Of a DNA stretch of 64,000 nucleotides, positions 54,203 through 62,768 are shown piece by piece. The DNA comes from Roseivivax jejudonensis (GTDB taxonomy: Bacteria; Pseudomonadota; Alphaproteobacteria; Rhodobacterales; Rhodobacteraceae), in the NCBI RefSeq assembly GCF_900172265.1, contig NZ_FWFK01000002.1:585106-649105 (forward strand), written 5' to 3'. Within the stretch, counting starts at the first letter, position 1. Each line of letters starts with the position of its first letter. The position numbers and the translations under genes were made by a program. The notes beneath the pieces were generated by a model. The model did no database searches, was not told the origin of the DNA, and saw nothing but the letters and a program-made list of their open reading frames with translations.

Positions 54203-54646
54203 GCGACACCAGGGTTGACTGTCCGGTTGCTCGGCATCGATGCGGCAACGCTCGATCGGGATGTCTTCCTGCGCTGAAACGCAACCGGCGGTCCGCACGG
54301 AACCGCCCTCAGCACGCGGAGTGCCGGAGTTTCGGGAGGACTGGCACGCATTGGCCGCAGGAGGGTCGCGCTCGACGGCATCGCGCTCGATATGTGCATG
54401 GCAGGGCAGGCACTCGGCCTGCTGGCCACGAGCTTCGAGGTCTGCATCTCGGGATCGGCCTTGGCGTCGAACGAACAAGCGGCAATGATGCGGTTCACTC
54501 AGGCCGGTGACGTCGTGGTGAAACGAAGGCCGACGCGTTCAAGACCATGCGCGACCGGTTGCGGGCGAAAGGTCCGGCCCTGGAAACTCTCGGCTTGGGG
54601 AAACCGCGTCTGAGGACCGGATGCGGAAGCGGGAGAGATTTGGGAC
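54203..54646. other. Gene-free stretch, possibly a decayed gene
   Basis: No intact gene is visible in about 440 bp. One plus-strand frame around 54360-54520 reads like degraded protein (VALDGIALDMCMAGQALGLL) and then loses character. There is no family match I can name. It may hold the remains of a short gene between the TRAP operon and the GNAT gene. Confidence 0.35.
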
Positions 54647-54937
54647 GTGACAATGGACATCCAGCACGAGATCGACGGCAGCAAGGGGCGATACTTCTAC
54701 TCCGCCGACGGCGGGCCGGTCGCCGAGATGACCTATTCGGTCGCAGGCGAGCGCATGATCATCATCGATCACACCGAAGTGCCGGACGCGTATCGTGGAC
54801 AGGGTGTCGGGAAAGCGCTCGTCGCGCGCGCCGTCGAAGACATGCGCCACGCCGGCAAGACCATCACGCCGCTCTGCCCCTTCGCGGCCGCACAGTTCCG
54901 GCGGCATCCGGAATGGCACGACGTGCTTTCGCGATGA
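54647..54937 (+). CDS. Small GNAT-like N-acetyltransferase (YjdJ type)
   Basis: This 96-residue protein is of the short Gcn5-like class (COG2388): a strand pair (AEMTYSVAGERMIIIDHTEV), then the acetyl-CoA loop YRGQGVGKALVARAVEDMR and a C-terminal PLCPFAAAQFRRHPEW, which is the family hallmark. The length is normal for this class. GTG 54647 is favoured by GGGAGAG nine bases ahead; ATG 54653 is the alternative. Substrates of this class are poorly known. Confidence 0.88.
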   Translation: MTMDIQHEIDGSKGRYFYSADGGPVAEMTYSVAGERMIIIDHTEVPDAYRGQGVGKALVARAVEDMRHAGKTITPLCPFAAAQFRRHPEWHDVLSR

Positions 54938-55042
54938 CGCGGTAGCTGCGGCGCTCCTGCTCTTCGGTGCAACGATGCTGACCCGATCGCACCTGGCTTG
55001 GATGACAGGAACCGCCCCGACGCCTGCCACGACGCTGAATCG

Positions 55043-55624
55043 TCAACGCAGGCGCGGCGCAGCTTTCAGCAGATCCTCCGCCATCCCGCGTGCCAGACTT
55101 GCGGCTTCGGGCATTCCGCGGACATGCGCCGTCGCGATCGCACCCTCCTTGAGGAGAGCGAGCCGTTCGGCGACGATCTCGGGCGCTTCGTAGCCGGCCT
55201 CCGTGCAGAGCTTCGAGAGGTATTCGACGATCAGACGCTTGTGCTCGGCGGCGAACGTGTGAGCCGGATGGTCGAGCGGCGCGAACTCGCTTGCGGCGTT
55301 GATGAACGCGCACCCGGAAAACCCTAGGCCCGGAAACGCCTCTCCCGCGAACCAATCCGCGAGCGCGTCGAACATGGCAACAAGCCGAGCTTCGGGATCG
55401 GACGAGGCCGCGTCCATCCGCCCGAACAGCCACTCGCGGAACTGCGTGTCGCGAAGTTCCAGGGCGGCGAGAATCAGATCATCCTTCGAGCGGAAATGCT
55501 TGTAGAGGGTCATCTTCGCGACCCCGGACTCCGCGAGGATCCTGTCGATCCCGGTCGCGTTGAAGCCGTTGGCATAGAAAAGTCGCAGGGCGGTCTCGAC
55601 GAGGTCGTCGCGGCGGCTGGACAT
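55043..55624 (-). CDS. TetR-family repressor
   Basis: This 193-residue protein has an N-terminal HTH (residues about 8-50, ATGIDRILAESGVAKMTLYK HFRSKDDL region). The ligand domain contains the motif SGCAFINAASEFA with a Cys that could sense electrophiles or oxidants, as suggested for several relatives. It is divergent from the CMD/AhpD-family operon, and two AGACAG-type palindromes lie between the starts. It probably represses itself and that operon. Confidence 0.9.
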   Translation of the reverse strand: MSSRRDDLVETALRLFYANGFNATGIDRILAESGVAKMTLYKHFRSKDDLILAALELRDTQFREWLFGRMDAASSDPEARLVAMFDALADWFAGEAFPGLGFSGCAFINAASEFAPLDHPAHTFAAEHKRLIVEYLSKLCTEAGYEAPEIVAERLALLKEGAIATAHVRGMPEAASLARGMAEDLLKAAPRLR

Positions 55625-55642
55625 GGAAACCCCTTACTGGTC

Positions 55643-55656
55643 AGACAGTTCTGTCT
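55643..55656. promoter_or_regulatory. TetR operator candidate, site A
   Basis: AGACAGTTCTGTCT is a perfect palindrome 19 bp upstream of the tetR start, where it would cover the tetR promoter or leader. Confidence 0.7.
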
Positions 55657-55742
55657 ATCATGTGATCTTCCTGGGGGACGCGGTCAACGTGCCGCCGCAT
55701 GAAACGTCTTTCACGTGCCGGTAATCGAGACTTGCAAATTAG

Positions 55743-55756
55743 ACAGACTTGTCTGT
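55743..55756. promoter_or_regulatory. TetR operator candidate, site B
   Basis: ACAGACTTGTCTGT is a perfect palindrome, within TTAGACAGACTTGTCTGTTT, 46 bp before the start of the CMD-family gene. It shares the AGACAG/CTGT pattern with site A exactly 100 bp away. Confidence 0.7.
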
Positions 55757-55801
55757 TTTACTGAAGGCGTCCGATGGCGCATCAGTCAAACGGAGAAACC
55801 C

Positions 55802-56350
55802 ATGACCCGCATTTCCCTGCCCGACACGATCGATGACGCGCCCTCCGCGTCTCGCCCCTCGCTCGACGGTGTCCGCAAGACACTCGGCTCCGTGCCGAAC
55901 CTCTTTCGCCTGACTGCCAACAGCCCCGCAGCGCTGGAAGGCTATCTCGGCCTGAGTGGCGCGCTCGGCAACGGTGCGCTCGACGCTGCCACGCGCGAAC
56001 GGATCGCCCTGGCCGTCGCACAGATCAACGGTTGTGCCTATTGCCTCGCGGCGCACAGCTATGTCGGGGCGCATGTCGCCAAGCTTTCTGCCGCCGAGAT
56101 CGCGGCGAACCGCAACGGCGGCTCGACCGATGCACGCGCCGATGCAGCGGTGCGTTTCGCGACGGCATTGGTCGATGCGCGCGGCCGCGTCGGGCCTGCC
56201 GCGGTCGAGGCCGTCAAGGCAGCTGGCTACAGCGACGCCGAGATCGTCGAAATCGTGGCCCATGTCGCGCTCAACACGCTGACCAACTACCTCAACGAGG
56301 CCTTCGATACGCCGATCGATTTTCCGGCCGTGAGCGCCGAACTCGCCTGA
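55802..56350 (+). CDS. Carboxymuconolactone decarboxylase / AhpD-family protein
   Basis: This 182-residue all-helical protein has the redox motif [15 protein letters not shown] (CxxC followed by His, about residues 76-90), as in alkylhydroperoxidase AhpD-like peroxidases. The second helical half has [16 protein letters not shown]. It probably reduces peroxides or acts on related reactive compounds. ATG 55802 is the start. It is the first gene of a TetR-controlled operon with a DUF1348 protein and a PNPOx-like protein. Confidence 0.9.
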   Translation: MTRISLPDTIDDAPSASRPSLDGVRKTLGSVPNLFRLTANSPAALEGYLGLSGALGNGALDAATRERIALAVAQINGCAYCLAAHSYVGAHVAKLSAAEIAANRNGGSTDARADAAVRFATALVDARGRVGPAAVEAVKAAGYSDAEIVEIVAHVALNTLTNYLNEAFDTPIDFPAVSAELA

Positions 56351-56359
56351 TTTTCGCAG

Positions 56360-56382
56360 CGCCCCGGCCTTGCGCCGGGGCG
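56360..56382 (+). terminator. Intercistronic hairpin
   Basis: CGCCCCGGC and GCCGGGGCG form a perfect 9-bp stem with a 5-base loop between the CMD and DUF1348 genes. Without a T-run it is more likely to be a processing or partial-attenuation structure than a full terminator. Confidence 0.5.
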
Positions 56383-56409
56383 AACTACGCACGAACGAAG
56401 GACACCGAC

Positions 56410-56874
56410 ATGCCACGTCCCCCTCTCCCACCCTTTGACGCAGACAGCGCCGCCCACAAGGTTCGCGCCGCAGAGGACGCCTGGAACGGTCGCGATCCGC
56501 AGACGGTCGCCCTCGCCTACACCCCCGACAGTTCATGGCGGAACCGGTCCGAGGAATTCAGCGGCCGCGAGCAGATCGTCGCCTTCTTGACCCGCAAGTG
56601 GAACCGCGAGCTCGATTACCGCCTGATCAAGGAACTCTGGGCGGCCGACGGCGACCGTATCGCCGTGCGCTTCGCCTACGAGTACCGCGACGACGGTGGC
56701 TCGTGGTTCCGCGCCTACGGCAACGAGAACTGGGAATTCGCGCCGGACGGCCTGATGCGGCGCCGCATCGCTTCGATCAACGACCGGCCCATCAAGGGGT
56801 CGGAGCGGCTCATGCACTGGCCCGCCGGCCCGCGCCCCGACGATCACCCCGGCCTGACCGAACTCGGTTTGTAG
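56410..56874 (+). CDS. DUF1348 / NTF2-like (SnoaL-fold) protein
   Basis: This 154-residue protein matches the DUF1348 family over its length: [26 protein letters not shown], then [42 protein letters not shown] and the C-terminal [13 protein letters not shown]. The NTF2 fold forms a cone-shaped pocket; the reaction of this family is unknown. It is often found with stress or detoxification genes, as here. Confidence 0.9.
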   Translation: MPRPPLPPFDADSAAHKVRAAEDAWNGRDPQTVALAYTPDSSWRNRSEEFSGREQIVAFLTRKWNRELDYRLIKELWAADGDRIAVRFAYEYRDDGGSWFRAYGNENWEFAPDGLMRRRIASINDRPIKGSERLMHWPAGPRPDDHPGLTELGL

Positions 56875-56884
56875 GAGAGATACC

Positions 56885-57493
56885 GTGCCCAACGCCTACG
56901 CAGAGATCGCCTTCACCCCGAATGTCCGGGCCGAGCAAGTCCGCAATGGTTCGGCGGACGCCTACGCTCGCGTTCTCTCGCCAGAGCGCGATGGCGGCGC
57001 AGTGCTGAGCCCGCGCGAGGCCGCCTTCCTCGAGGCGCGCGACGGGATCGTTCAGGCCACTGTGAGCGAGACTGGCTGGCCCTACGTGCAGTTCCGCGGC
57101 GGCGCGCCGGGCTTTCTTCGCGTCATCGATCCGCAAACCATCGCCTATGCGGACTACCGTGGAAACCGTCAATACATCAGCCTCGGCAACCTGCGCGGCA
57201 ACGACCGCGTGTCGATCCTCGCCATAGACTACGCGAGGCGCGAACGACTGAAGCTCTGGGGCCATGCGCGGGTGACGGAGGACGCGGGCGTGATCGATTA
57301 CCTTTCGGGGCCCGACGCTGCGCGCGCCGAGCGGGCTATCGTTATACGAATTGCCGCCTTCGACTGGAACTGCCCGCAGCACATTCCGGTTCGGCGCACC
57401 GACGCCGAGCACGGAGAGGAACTTCTCCGCTTGCGCGCACGCGTCGCGGAACTCGAGACCGAGCTTTCCTCGACGCCAATTCCCGCGGGGTGA
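56885..57493 (+). CDS. Pyridoxamine 5'-phosphate oxidase-family (FMN-binding) protein
   Basis: This 202-residue split-barrel flavin-binding family protein has AFLEARDGIVQATVSETGWPYVQFRGG, then IAYADYRGNRQYISLGNL and the C-terminal dimer strand RIAAFDWNCPQHIPVR. A short coiled coil (ELLRLRARVAELETEL) ends the protein. GTG 56885 is the start, 10 bp after the DUF1348 stop and preceded by AGGAGAGA. It probably reduces a small electrophile with a flavin cofactor. Confidence 0.88.
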   Translation: MPNAYAEIAFTPNVRAEQVRNGSADAYARVLSPERDGGAVLSPREAAFLEARDGIVQATVSETGWPYVQFRGGAPGFLRVIDPQTIAYADYRGNRQYISLGNLRGNDRVSILAIDYARRERLKLWGHARVTEDAGVIDYLSGPDAARAERAIVIRIAAFDWNCPQHIPVRRTDAEHGEELLRLRARVAELETELSSTPIPAG

Positions 57494-57586
57494 CTCTGCT
57501 GTATCCTTCACCGGGACGCAGCGCGGCCTTTTGCCCGGGCTGCAACGAATTTTCGAAGACCTGCCAATTGTTCAAAAGGAGTTGCC

Positions 57587-58657
57587 ATGCCGAGTGTCAC
57601 GATCGCGTTCATCCGCGCCCTGAGCGCCGCCGTCGACCTGACCGTCGCGGAGGACGGCGCCGTGCGGACGGGGTCGGATACGCTTCTGTTCCTCACTCCC
57701 GACTCGAACGGGCACGTGTCTGATCAGGCCTTCTTCGCGCTTCTCGCGTGGATCGAGGATCACCGGCCGGACCGCCTCTCCGTCGTCAGCGCATACGCCG
57801 CGGCCATCGGAATCGACGACCTCGGCGCGCTTGGGCTCGCGATCAAGACGGCTCCGACCCTGCGCGCTTCGCTGGAACGCGTCGAGCGGTATTTCCTGCT
57901 CCTCACCGATACCGCGCTGTATCGGCTGGAAGAATGCACCTCTCCTCCCCGGCTGATCCTCAAGGGAGGACCGGCGAACGCTCCCGGGCTCCAGCTGCGG
58001 GCGGAATGCGCCTTGTACGCGTTCGCCCGCAATATGCGGCTCTTCGTCGACGGCCCCCTGGACCTGGCGCATGTCTCGTTCCGCCATCCTTGCTCCGGCG
58101 CTCCCGACCGGTACGCCGCGGCCCTCGGCTGTCCGGTGGTCTTCGGAGCGCAGGAAGACGCCATCGCCTTTGCCCCGGGGGCTCTCGACCGGCGCAACCG
58201 GCTGGGCGATGCGGCGGTCTCGGAGTTCCTGATCGCCCATCTCGATACCGAGCTTGGCTCCCGCGCGCCGACGGCCTCGCTCCGCCACCACGTCCTGCAG
58301 CATCTCGAAGCCGGTCTCAGCGCGGGCATCCCGCAGGCGTCGACGGTCGCGCGCCATCTCGGCATGAGCGAACGCACCTTCTTCCGCCGCCTCGCCGATG
58401 AGGGTCAGACCTTTCGCGATCTCGTGAGCGAGGCGCAGAGCGACCTTGCCAGAAGCCTCCTGCGCACGAGTCGGTGCTCGATCGCCGAGATTGCCTTTCT
58501 CACGGGCTTTTCGGAGCAGAGCACTTTTGCCCGCGCCTTCAAGCGGTGGGAAGGGGTGGCCCCGGCGCAGTATCGCGCACAGCCCGGCGCGCCACTGGCA
58601 GCTTCGGCCAAGACGCTGGCAGGCGCGACCGATACGGCCCGCGAGGGAGCCCGATAA
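57587..58657 (+). CDS. AraC-family transcriptional regulator
   Basis: This 356-residue protein has an N-terminal sensor domain of the Arabinose_bd (OruR/ArgR-like) type, residues about 20-210. A C-terminal double HTH follows (about 240-325: ASTVARHLGMSERTFFRRLA and CSIAEIAFLTGFSEQSTFAR). A good AAAGGAG site precedes ATG 57587. It is the likely activator of the small gene, hydrolase and YHS genes that follow in the same direction, as it is followed by them with short gaps. Confidence 0.92.
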   Translation: MPSVTIAFIRALSAAVDLTVAEDGAVRTGSDTLLFLTPDSNGHVSDQAFFALLAWIEDHRPDRLSVVSAYAAAIGIDDLGALGLAIKTAPTLRASLERVERYFLLLTDTALYRLEECTSPPRLILKGGPANAPGLQLRAECALYAFARNMRLFVDGPLDLAHVSFRHPCSGAPDRYAAALGCPVVFGAQEDAIAFAPGALDRRNRLGDAAVSEFLIAHLDTELGSRAPTASLRHHVLQHLEAGLSAGIPQASTVARHLGMSERTFFRRLADEGQTFRDLVSEAQSDLARSLLRTSRCSIAEIAFLTGFSEQSTFARAFKRWEGVAPAQYRAQPGAPLAASAKTLAGATDTAREGAR

Positions 58658-58697
58658 AGTCGTCTCAACAGCCACCCCGAACCCGAAAGGCAAAGGC

Positions 58698-58955
58698 ATG
58701 TTGACCAGACGCTCCACTCCGCCCCGTTCCGGGGACATGACGATGCTCGTTCTGACGTCCGCCGGAACCGCGATACTGGCCGGGCTCCTGACCTTCCCGA
58801 TCCTGATGTCGGGGCCGGTGGTCGCGAGCGAGGCGCCTCCGACGGACGCAACCCGTTCGGCACGCCTGCCGACACCGTCCGAAGTCGAACCTGACGAGCG
58901 CATCGAACCGGAGTCGGTCTGCACCTGCCAAACGGTCCTGACCCAAGCGGACTGA
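58698..58955 (+). CDS. Small membrane or exported protein, unknown
   Basis: This 85-residue protein has a positively charged N-terminus (MLTRRSTPPR) and one hydrophobic helix at about 15-38 (MLVLTSAGTAILAGLLTFPI). An acidic, Pro-rich tail ends in ESVCTCQTVLTQAD, with a Cys-Thr-Cys pair. It could be an exported or anchored peptide with a metal- or redox-active tail. A CGAAAGG element lies before the ATG. No family is recognised. It sits between the AraC regulator and the Tat-exported hydrolase. Confidence 0.5.
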   Translation: MLTRRSTPPRSGDMTMLVLTSAGTAILAGLLTFPILMSGPVVASEAPPTDATRSARLPTPSEVEPDERIEPESVCTCQTVLTQAD

Positions 58956-59091
58956 GACCGCCCCCGCCGTTTCCCAAAAGCCCGGATCATCCAGAGCACG
59001 GCGTCCCGCACGACCGCGCCCGGGCTGGCTTTGCCCAAGAGTCCAACCCCGCCCCGCGCATCCGCGCACAACCCCCGAAAGGAGACACGAC

Positions 59092-59940
59092 ATGAGCGAT
59101 ACTCACGATCATCAGGATTGCGGCTGCGGCGCGACGCCCGAGCGCGTCGATATGGCGCGCCGTCGGCTTCTGGCGGGCGCAGCCGGAGCCGCTGCCACCG
59201 TCGCCGGCGGATCCGCTCTGGCCGCGACCGACGAGGCGCGCGCCGCCTATGCCGATCCGGAAAACCCCGGCCTGCCGCAAATCGACATGACCATCGACCC
59301 CGGCCGCACCGCGCTGGTCGTGACCGACCCGCAGGTCGATTTCCTCTCCGAAGAAGGCGTCACCTGGGGCGTCGTGGGCGAGAGCGTGACCGAACAGGGC
59401 ACCGTGGACAACATCGAGAAGCTGTTTGTCGCGGCCAAGGCGGCAGGGATGCCGGTCTTCATCTCCCCGCATTACTACTACCCGCACGATCATCGCTGGG
59501 ACTTCGAGGGCACGCTCGAGAAGACCATGCACTCGATCGGTATGTTCGATCGGCCCGGCCCCCTGTCGCTCGACGGGTTCGACGGCTCGGGCGCCGACTG
59601 GATGCCGCAGTACAAGCGGTACATCGAGGACGGCGAGACGATCGTCTGCTCGCCGCACAAGGTCTACAGCCCGGCGCAGAACGACCTGAACCTGCAGCTG
59701 CGCAAGCGTGGCATCGACAAGGTCATCCTCGCGGGGATGTCGGCGAACCTCTGCACCCAGGCGCATCTCTACGACCTGTTAGAGCTCGGCTACGAAGTCG
59801 CGGTCGTCCGCGACGCGACCGCCGGGGCCAAGGTGCCCGAGGGTGATGGCTATCTCGCCGCGCTCATCAACTTTCGCATGGTCGCCAACGCCGTCTGGTG
59901 GACGGACGAGGCCACCCTGCGCATCGCCCGCGGCGCCTGA
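59092..59940 (+). CDS. Tat-exported isochorismatase-family cysteine hydrolase
   Basis: This 282-residue protein has an N-terminal HDHQDCGCG segment that precedes a Tat signal (ARRRLLAGAAGAAATVAGGS, residues about 22-44). The isochorismatase fold has the triad Asp in VVTDPQVDFL, Lys in CSPHKVYSP and Cys in GMSANLCTQAHLYD. The family hydrolyses amides, ureides and related bonds; export of such an enzyme is unusual. It starts after AAAGGAGA. The neighbours are an AraC regulator and a secreted YHS protein, suggesting a periplasmic function. Confidence 0.9.
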   Translation: MSDTHDHQDCGCGATPERVDMARRRLLAGAAGAAATVAGGSALAATDEARAAYADPENPGLPQIDMTIDPGRTALVVTDPQVDFLSEEGVTWGVVGESVTEQGTVDNIEKLFVAAKAAGMPVFISPHYYYPHDHRWDFEGTLEKTMHSIGMFDRPGPLSLDGFDGSGADWMPQYKRYIEDGETIVCSPHKVYSPAQNDLNLQLRKRGIDKVILAGMSANLCTQAHLYDLLELGYEVAVVRDATAGAKVPEGDGYLAALINFRMVANAVWWTDEATLRIARGA

Positions 59941-59985
59941 GCGGCGCGGTTTCCCTAACCCTCCCCGACCCTGAAAGGAAAGACC

Positions 59986-60462
59986 ATGAAGATTACCGGC
60001 CCCATCCTTGCAATCGCCCTCGCCTGCCTCGCCCCGGTCGCCTTCGCGGCTGACGAAGTCAACGTCTCGAACGGCTTGACGCTGACCGGCAATCCGCTCG
60101 GACTGCACGGCATCGATCCCGTATCCATGTTCGAGGCCGAGGCTCCGGCAATCGGCGACGCGGCCTTCACCTCGGAACATGACGGCATCGACTACTACTT
60201 CGCCACCGCAGACACCAAGGCCGCCTTCGATGCAGACCCGGAGGCGATGCTTCCGCAGTACGGAGGCTTCTGTGCCTTCGGCGTGTTCGTCGGCAAGAAG
60301 TTCGACGGGGACGTGCGCTACGCCGACATCGTGGACGGCAAGCTCTACCTCTTCGTCAACGCGGCCATCTTCGAGAAATACCTCGAACAGAAGGACGAGG
60401 TTCTCGCAGGTGCGGACGATATGTGGCCGGGCATCCGCGAGACGCCGGTCGCCGAGCTCTGA
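59986..60462 (+). CDS. Secreted YHS-domain protein
   Basis: This 158-residue protein has a signal peptide ending near VAFAA-DE. The YHS domain follows (about 40-105): GLHGIDPVSMFEAEAPAIG, then YYFATADTKAAFDADPEAML and PQYGGFCAFGV. YHS domains are small, often metal-binding modules; a metal or cofactor-sequestering role in the periplasm is inferred. It follows the Tat-exported hydrolase by 45 bp and starts after GAAAGGAAAG. Confidence 0.9.
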   Translation: MKITGPILAIALACLAPVAFAADEVNVSNGLTLTGNPLGLHGIDPVSMFEAEAPAIGDAAFTSEHDGIDYYFATADTKAAFDADPEAMLPQYGGFCAFGVFVGKKFDGDVRYADIVDGKLYLFVNAAIFEKYLEQKDEVLAGADDMWPGIRETPVAEL

Positions 60463-60486
60463 TCCGCTTGCCGCAGAAGAACAATC

Positions 60487-60523
60487 GGCACGGGGGCCCC
60501 ATCTGTTGCGGGGTGCCCGTGCC
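60487..60523 (+). terminator. Bidirectional-looking hairpin between convergent genes
   Basis: GGCACGGG (60487-) and CCCGTGCC (-60523) form a stem extended by GGCCCC/GGGGTG pairing around an eight-base loop. It lies 24 bp after the YHS stop and before the end of the convergent DUF6525 gene. Confidence 0.55.
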
Positions 60524-60581
60524 ATCCCGCGCAGGAGCGCGTGGCCCGGACACGGGCCGAAGCAAACACGGGCGTCCCGCG

Positions 60582-60866
60582 TCACCGTCCGGAACGCGTG
60601 CCCCAGACATTTGGTGAATCCTTCGCCAGATTGGCCTGCTCGATGTGGCTGAGCCTCTCGCTTGCCGCCTTGGTGTCCCCGCCGGTCTCTCGCAGCGCGC
60701 GCTGCCAGGCACGCCGGGCCGAGCGGGCTGACCAAGGCAGCGCCGCCTCGGTCAGCCACGCGCGCAGCTCCGGCGGAAGCCTGTCGTAGGCCTTCATCGG
60801 GTCGCCGATGCAGGTTCGGCGCCGCAGGCTGCTGCGTGCATTTCCGCGCCGCGTGATCCGCGCCAT
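60582..60866 (-). CDS. DUF6525 small protein
   Basis: This 94-residue basic protein has a central Rhodobacteraceae-type motif DPMKAYDRLPPELRAWLTEA followed by ALPWSARSARRAWQRAL, which I associate with DUF6525. The N-terminus is Arg-rich. Its start shares one base with the stop of the DUF1826 gene, so it is the last member of the zinc operon. Function unknown. Confidence 0.75.
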   Translation of the reverse strand: MARITRRGNARSSLRRRTCIGDPMKAYDRLPPELRAWLTEAALPWSARSARRAWQRALRETGGDTKAASERLSHIEQANLAKDSPNVWGTRSGR

Positions 60867-61507
60867 CAGCCGCGCTCGATTGTGTCGATGACCAGGAGCA
60901 GCCGAGTTTCACCGCGGCCGGCGATCGGCGGAGAGCGGTGGACCAGCCCGCAAGGCAGATCGCCGGGCCACGCCGCGCCGCGAAAGAGCCCGACCCAGCC
61001 GGCGTTCATCCGGCTGATCCGCTCGGGCGCGGCCTCATGATGCGTCGTGCGATACTCGGTGCCCGCTCCCCGATAGGTGCAGAGAAGCCGTGCCGGGACG
61101 TTGTCGATCTGGAACTTGCAGCAGGAATCGTCGCGCACCACGTCAAGCCGCAAGGCCACCCCCTGCGTGCCCATCACCGACGCGAACCGCCTCGCAAGGG
61201 ATTGGACGTCGGCGCAGAGCCACCCAAGGTCCGTGCCATCCGGCAACCCGACCTGCGCGCAGGCGGCCTGAACGGCGGCGCGGGCCGCATCCGCCGAGAC
61301 CACGGTGCGCAGGGCCGGAAGGTGGTCGTGTGGCAAGCGGTTGAGCCAGCCTTGTGTCGCCGCACGCACGCGCCGTTCCCAGATCGCGGCGGCACAGCCG
61401 GGCGCATGGATGTTCCCAAGGACCTCCGGTGCGGTGCCACTGAGGACGGTTGCGGCCGTCTGCTGCACCACCGTCTCCACTATGCCATCTCCGGCGCGCG
61501 CCGCCAT
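60866..61507 (-). CDS. DUF1826 protein
   Basis: This 213-residue protein belongs to DUF1826, with [21 protein letters not shown] in the middle and [20 protein letters not shown] with [15 protein letters not shown] ending ([12 protein letters not shown]). It has several Cys and His in the centre that could bind metal. I start at ATG 61507 inside the end of the GTPase gene; a GTG at 61537 would add ten residues, and neither has a strong ribosome binding site. Its place after a COG0523 GTPase and zinT suggests a role in zinc limitation. Confidence 0.82.
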   Translation of the reverse strand: MAARAGDGIVETVVQQTAATVLSGTAPEVLGNIHAPGCAAAIWERRVRAATQGWLNRLPHDHLPALRTVVSADAARAAVQAACAQVGLPDGTDLGWLCADVQSLARRFASVMGTQGVALRLDVVRDDSCCKFQIDNVPARLLCTYRGAGTEYRTTHHEAAPERISRMNAGWVGLFRGAAWPGDLPCGLVHRSPPIAGRGETRLLLVIDTIERG

Positions 61508-62700
61508 CTGGGGAAGGGATCGTCGAGCCCCGTCCACGCCTCGGGCGTGAAGTGCTCGGCGTCCTCCAGCAGCACGGCGTCCAGCGCGGCGATGATCGCG
61601 GCCTTGTCCATGCCTGCGCCGATGAACACGAGCTCCTGTCTCCGGTCGCCGAAGGGTTCCAGCCTGTGTCGGTCAAGATAGGCCACGGCCTGCGGATGAT
61701 CCGGCCGCCGTTCCTGCGGCACGGTGGCCCACCACATGCCCATTGGACGGATGCTGCTAAGCGCCCCGGCGAGCGAGAACTCCGCCAGCCAGTCGGGTCG
61801 CGTGGCGACCCAGAAGTGGCCCTTCGCGCGCAGGACGCCCGGCAGCGGACCGTTCAGGACACCGTGGAGCTTTTGTGGGTGGAACGGCCGCCGGGCCCGG
61901 TAGACGAAGGACGAGACACCGTATTCCTCCGTCTCGGGCACGTGGTCGGCGAAGCCGTAGAACTCTTTGGCCCAGAGGGGGTGGTCATGGGCCGCCTCGA
62001 AATCGAAGAGGCCCGTATCGAAGATCCTTGACTGCGGGACGCGGCCGTAATCGGTCTCGATGATCTGCGCGTCGGGATTCAGCGCGGTGACGATCTTGCG
62101 CGCGGCGTCCAGTTTTTCCGTGCCCGCGTCGCTGACCTTGTTGAGGATCACGATGTCGGCGAACTCGATCTGGTCGACGAGCAGGTCCACCAGTGTGCGC
62201 TCGTCGGCCTCGCCCATCGCTTCCCCGCGGTCCTTGAGGAAATCGTGGCTGGCATAGTCCTTGAGCAGGTTCACCGTGTCCACGACCGTGACCATGGTGT
62301 CGAGCCGCGCGACGTCCGACAGGCTATCGCCACCCTCGTCCCGGAACTCGAACGTGGCGGCGACGGGCAGGGGTTCGGAGACGCCGGTGGATTCAATCAG
62401 CAGGTAGTCGAAGCGTTCCTCGGCGGCGAGGCGGCGGACCTCCTGCAGGAGGTCGTCGCGAAGGGTGCAGCAAATGCAGCCGTTGGTCATCTCGACCAGC
62501 TTTTCCTCGGTTTGGCTCAGGTCGGCGCCGCCGTCGCGGACGAGGTCGGCGTCGATATTCACCTCGGACATGTCGTTGACGATGACCGCGACGCGACGTC
62601 CCTCCCGGTTGTTGAGCACCTGGTTGAGAAGTGTCGTTTTTCCGGCGCCCAGAAAGCCCGAGAGAACGGTGACGGGGAGACGGGTGTCCGGAGATCGCAT
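61480..62700 (-). CDS. COG0523 (CobW-family) GTPase, zinc-metallochaperone type
   Basis: This 406-residue GTPase has Walker [16 protein letters not shown], the metal motif [11 protein letters not shown] (CxCC), Glu/Ser-Thr switch region [11 protein letters not shown] and NKVS in the place of the NKxD base-recognition motif. The C-terminal CobW_C domain ends around [12 protein letters not shown]. Such proteins transfer zinc to target enzymes when zinc is scarce (the ZigA/ZNG group). It is the second gene of the zinT operon; its 3' end overlaps the DUF1826 gene. Confidence 0.92.
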   Translation of the reverse strand: MRSPDTRLPVTVLSGFLGAGKTTLLNQVLNNREGRRVAVIVNDMSEVNIDADLVRDGGADLSQTEEKLVEMTNGCICCTLRDDLLQEVRRLAAEERFDYLLIESTGVSEPLPVAATFEFRDEGGDSLSDVARLDTMVTVVDTVNLLKDYASHDFLKDRGEAMGEADERTLVDLLVDQIEFADIVILNKVSDAGTEKLDAARKIVTALNPDAQIIETDYGRVPQSRIFDTGLFDFEAAHDHPLWAKEFYGFADHVPETEEYGVSSFVYRARRPFHPQKLHGVLNGPLPGVLRAKGHFWVATRPDWLAEFSLAGALSSIRPMGMWWATVPQERRPDHPQAVAYLDRHRLEPFGDRRQELVFIGAGMDKAAIIAALDAVLLEDAEHFTPEAWTGLDDPFPRWRRAPEMA

Positions 62701-62768
62701 GCCAGATCCCTTCGTATTGTTGGTTTCGCCGCGAGGGCGGCCCCGCGGGGCCGCCGGCGGGGGTCTGA

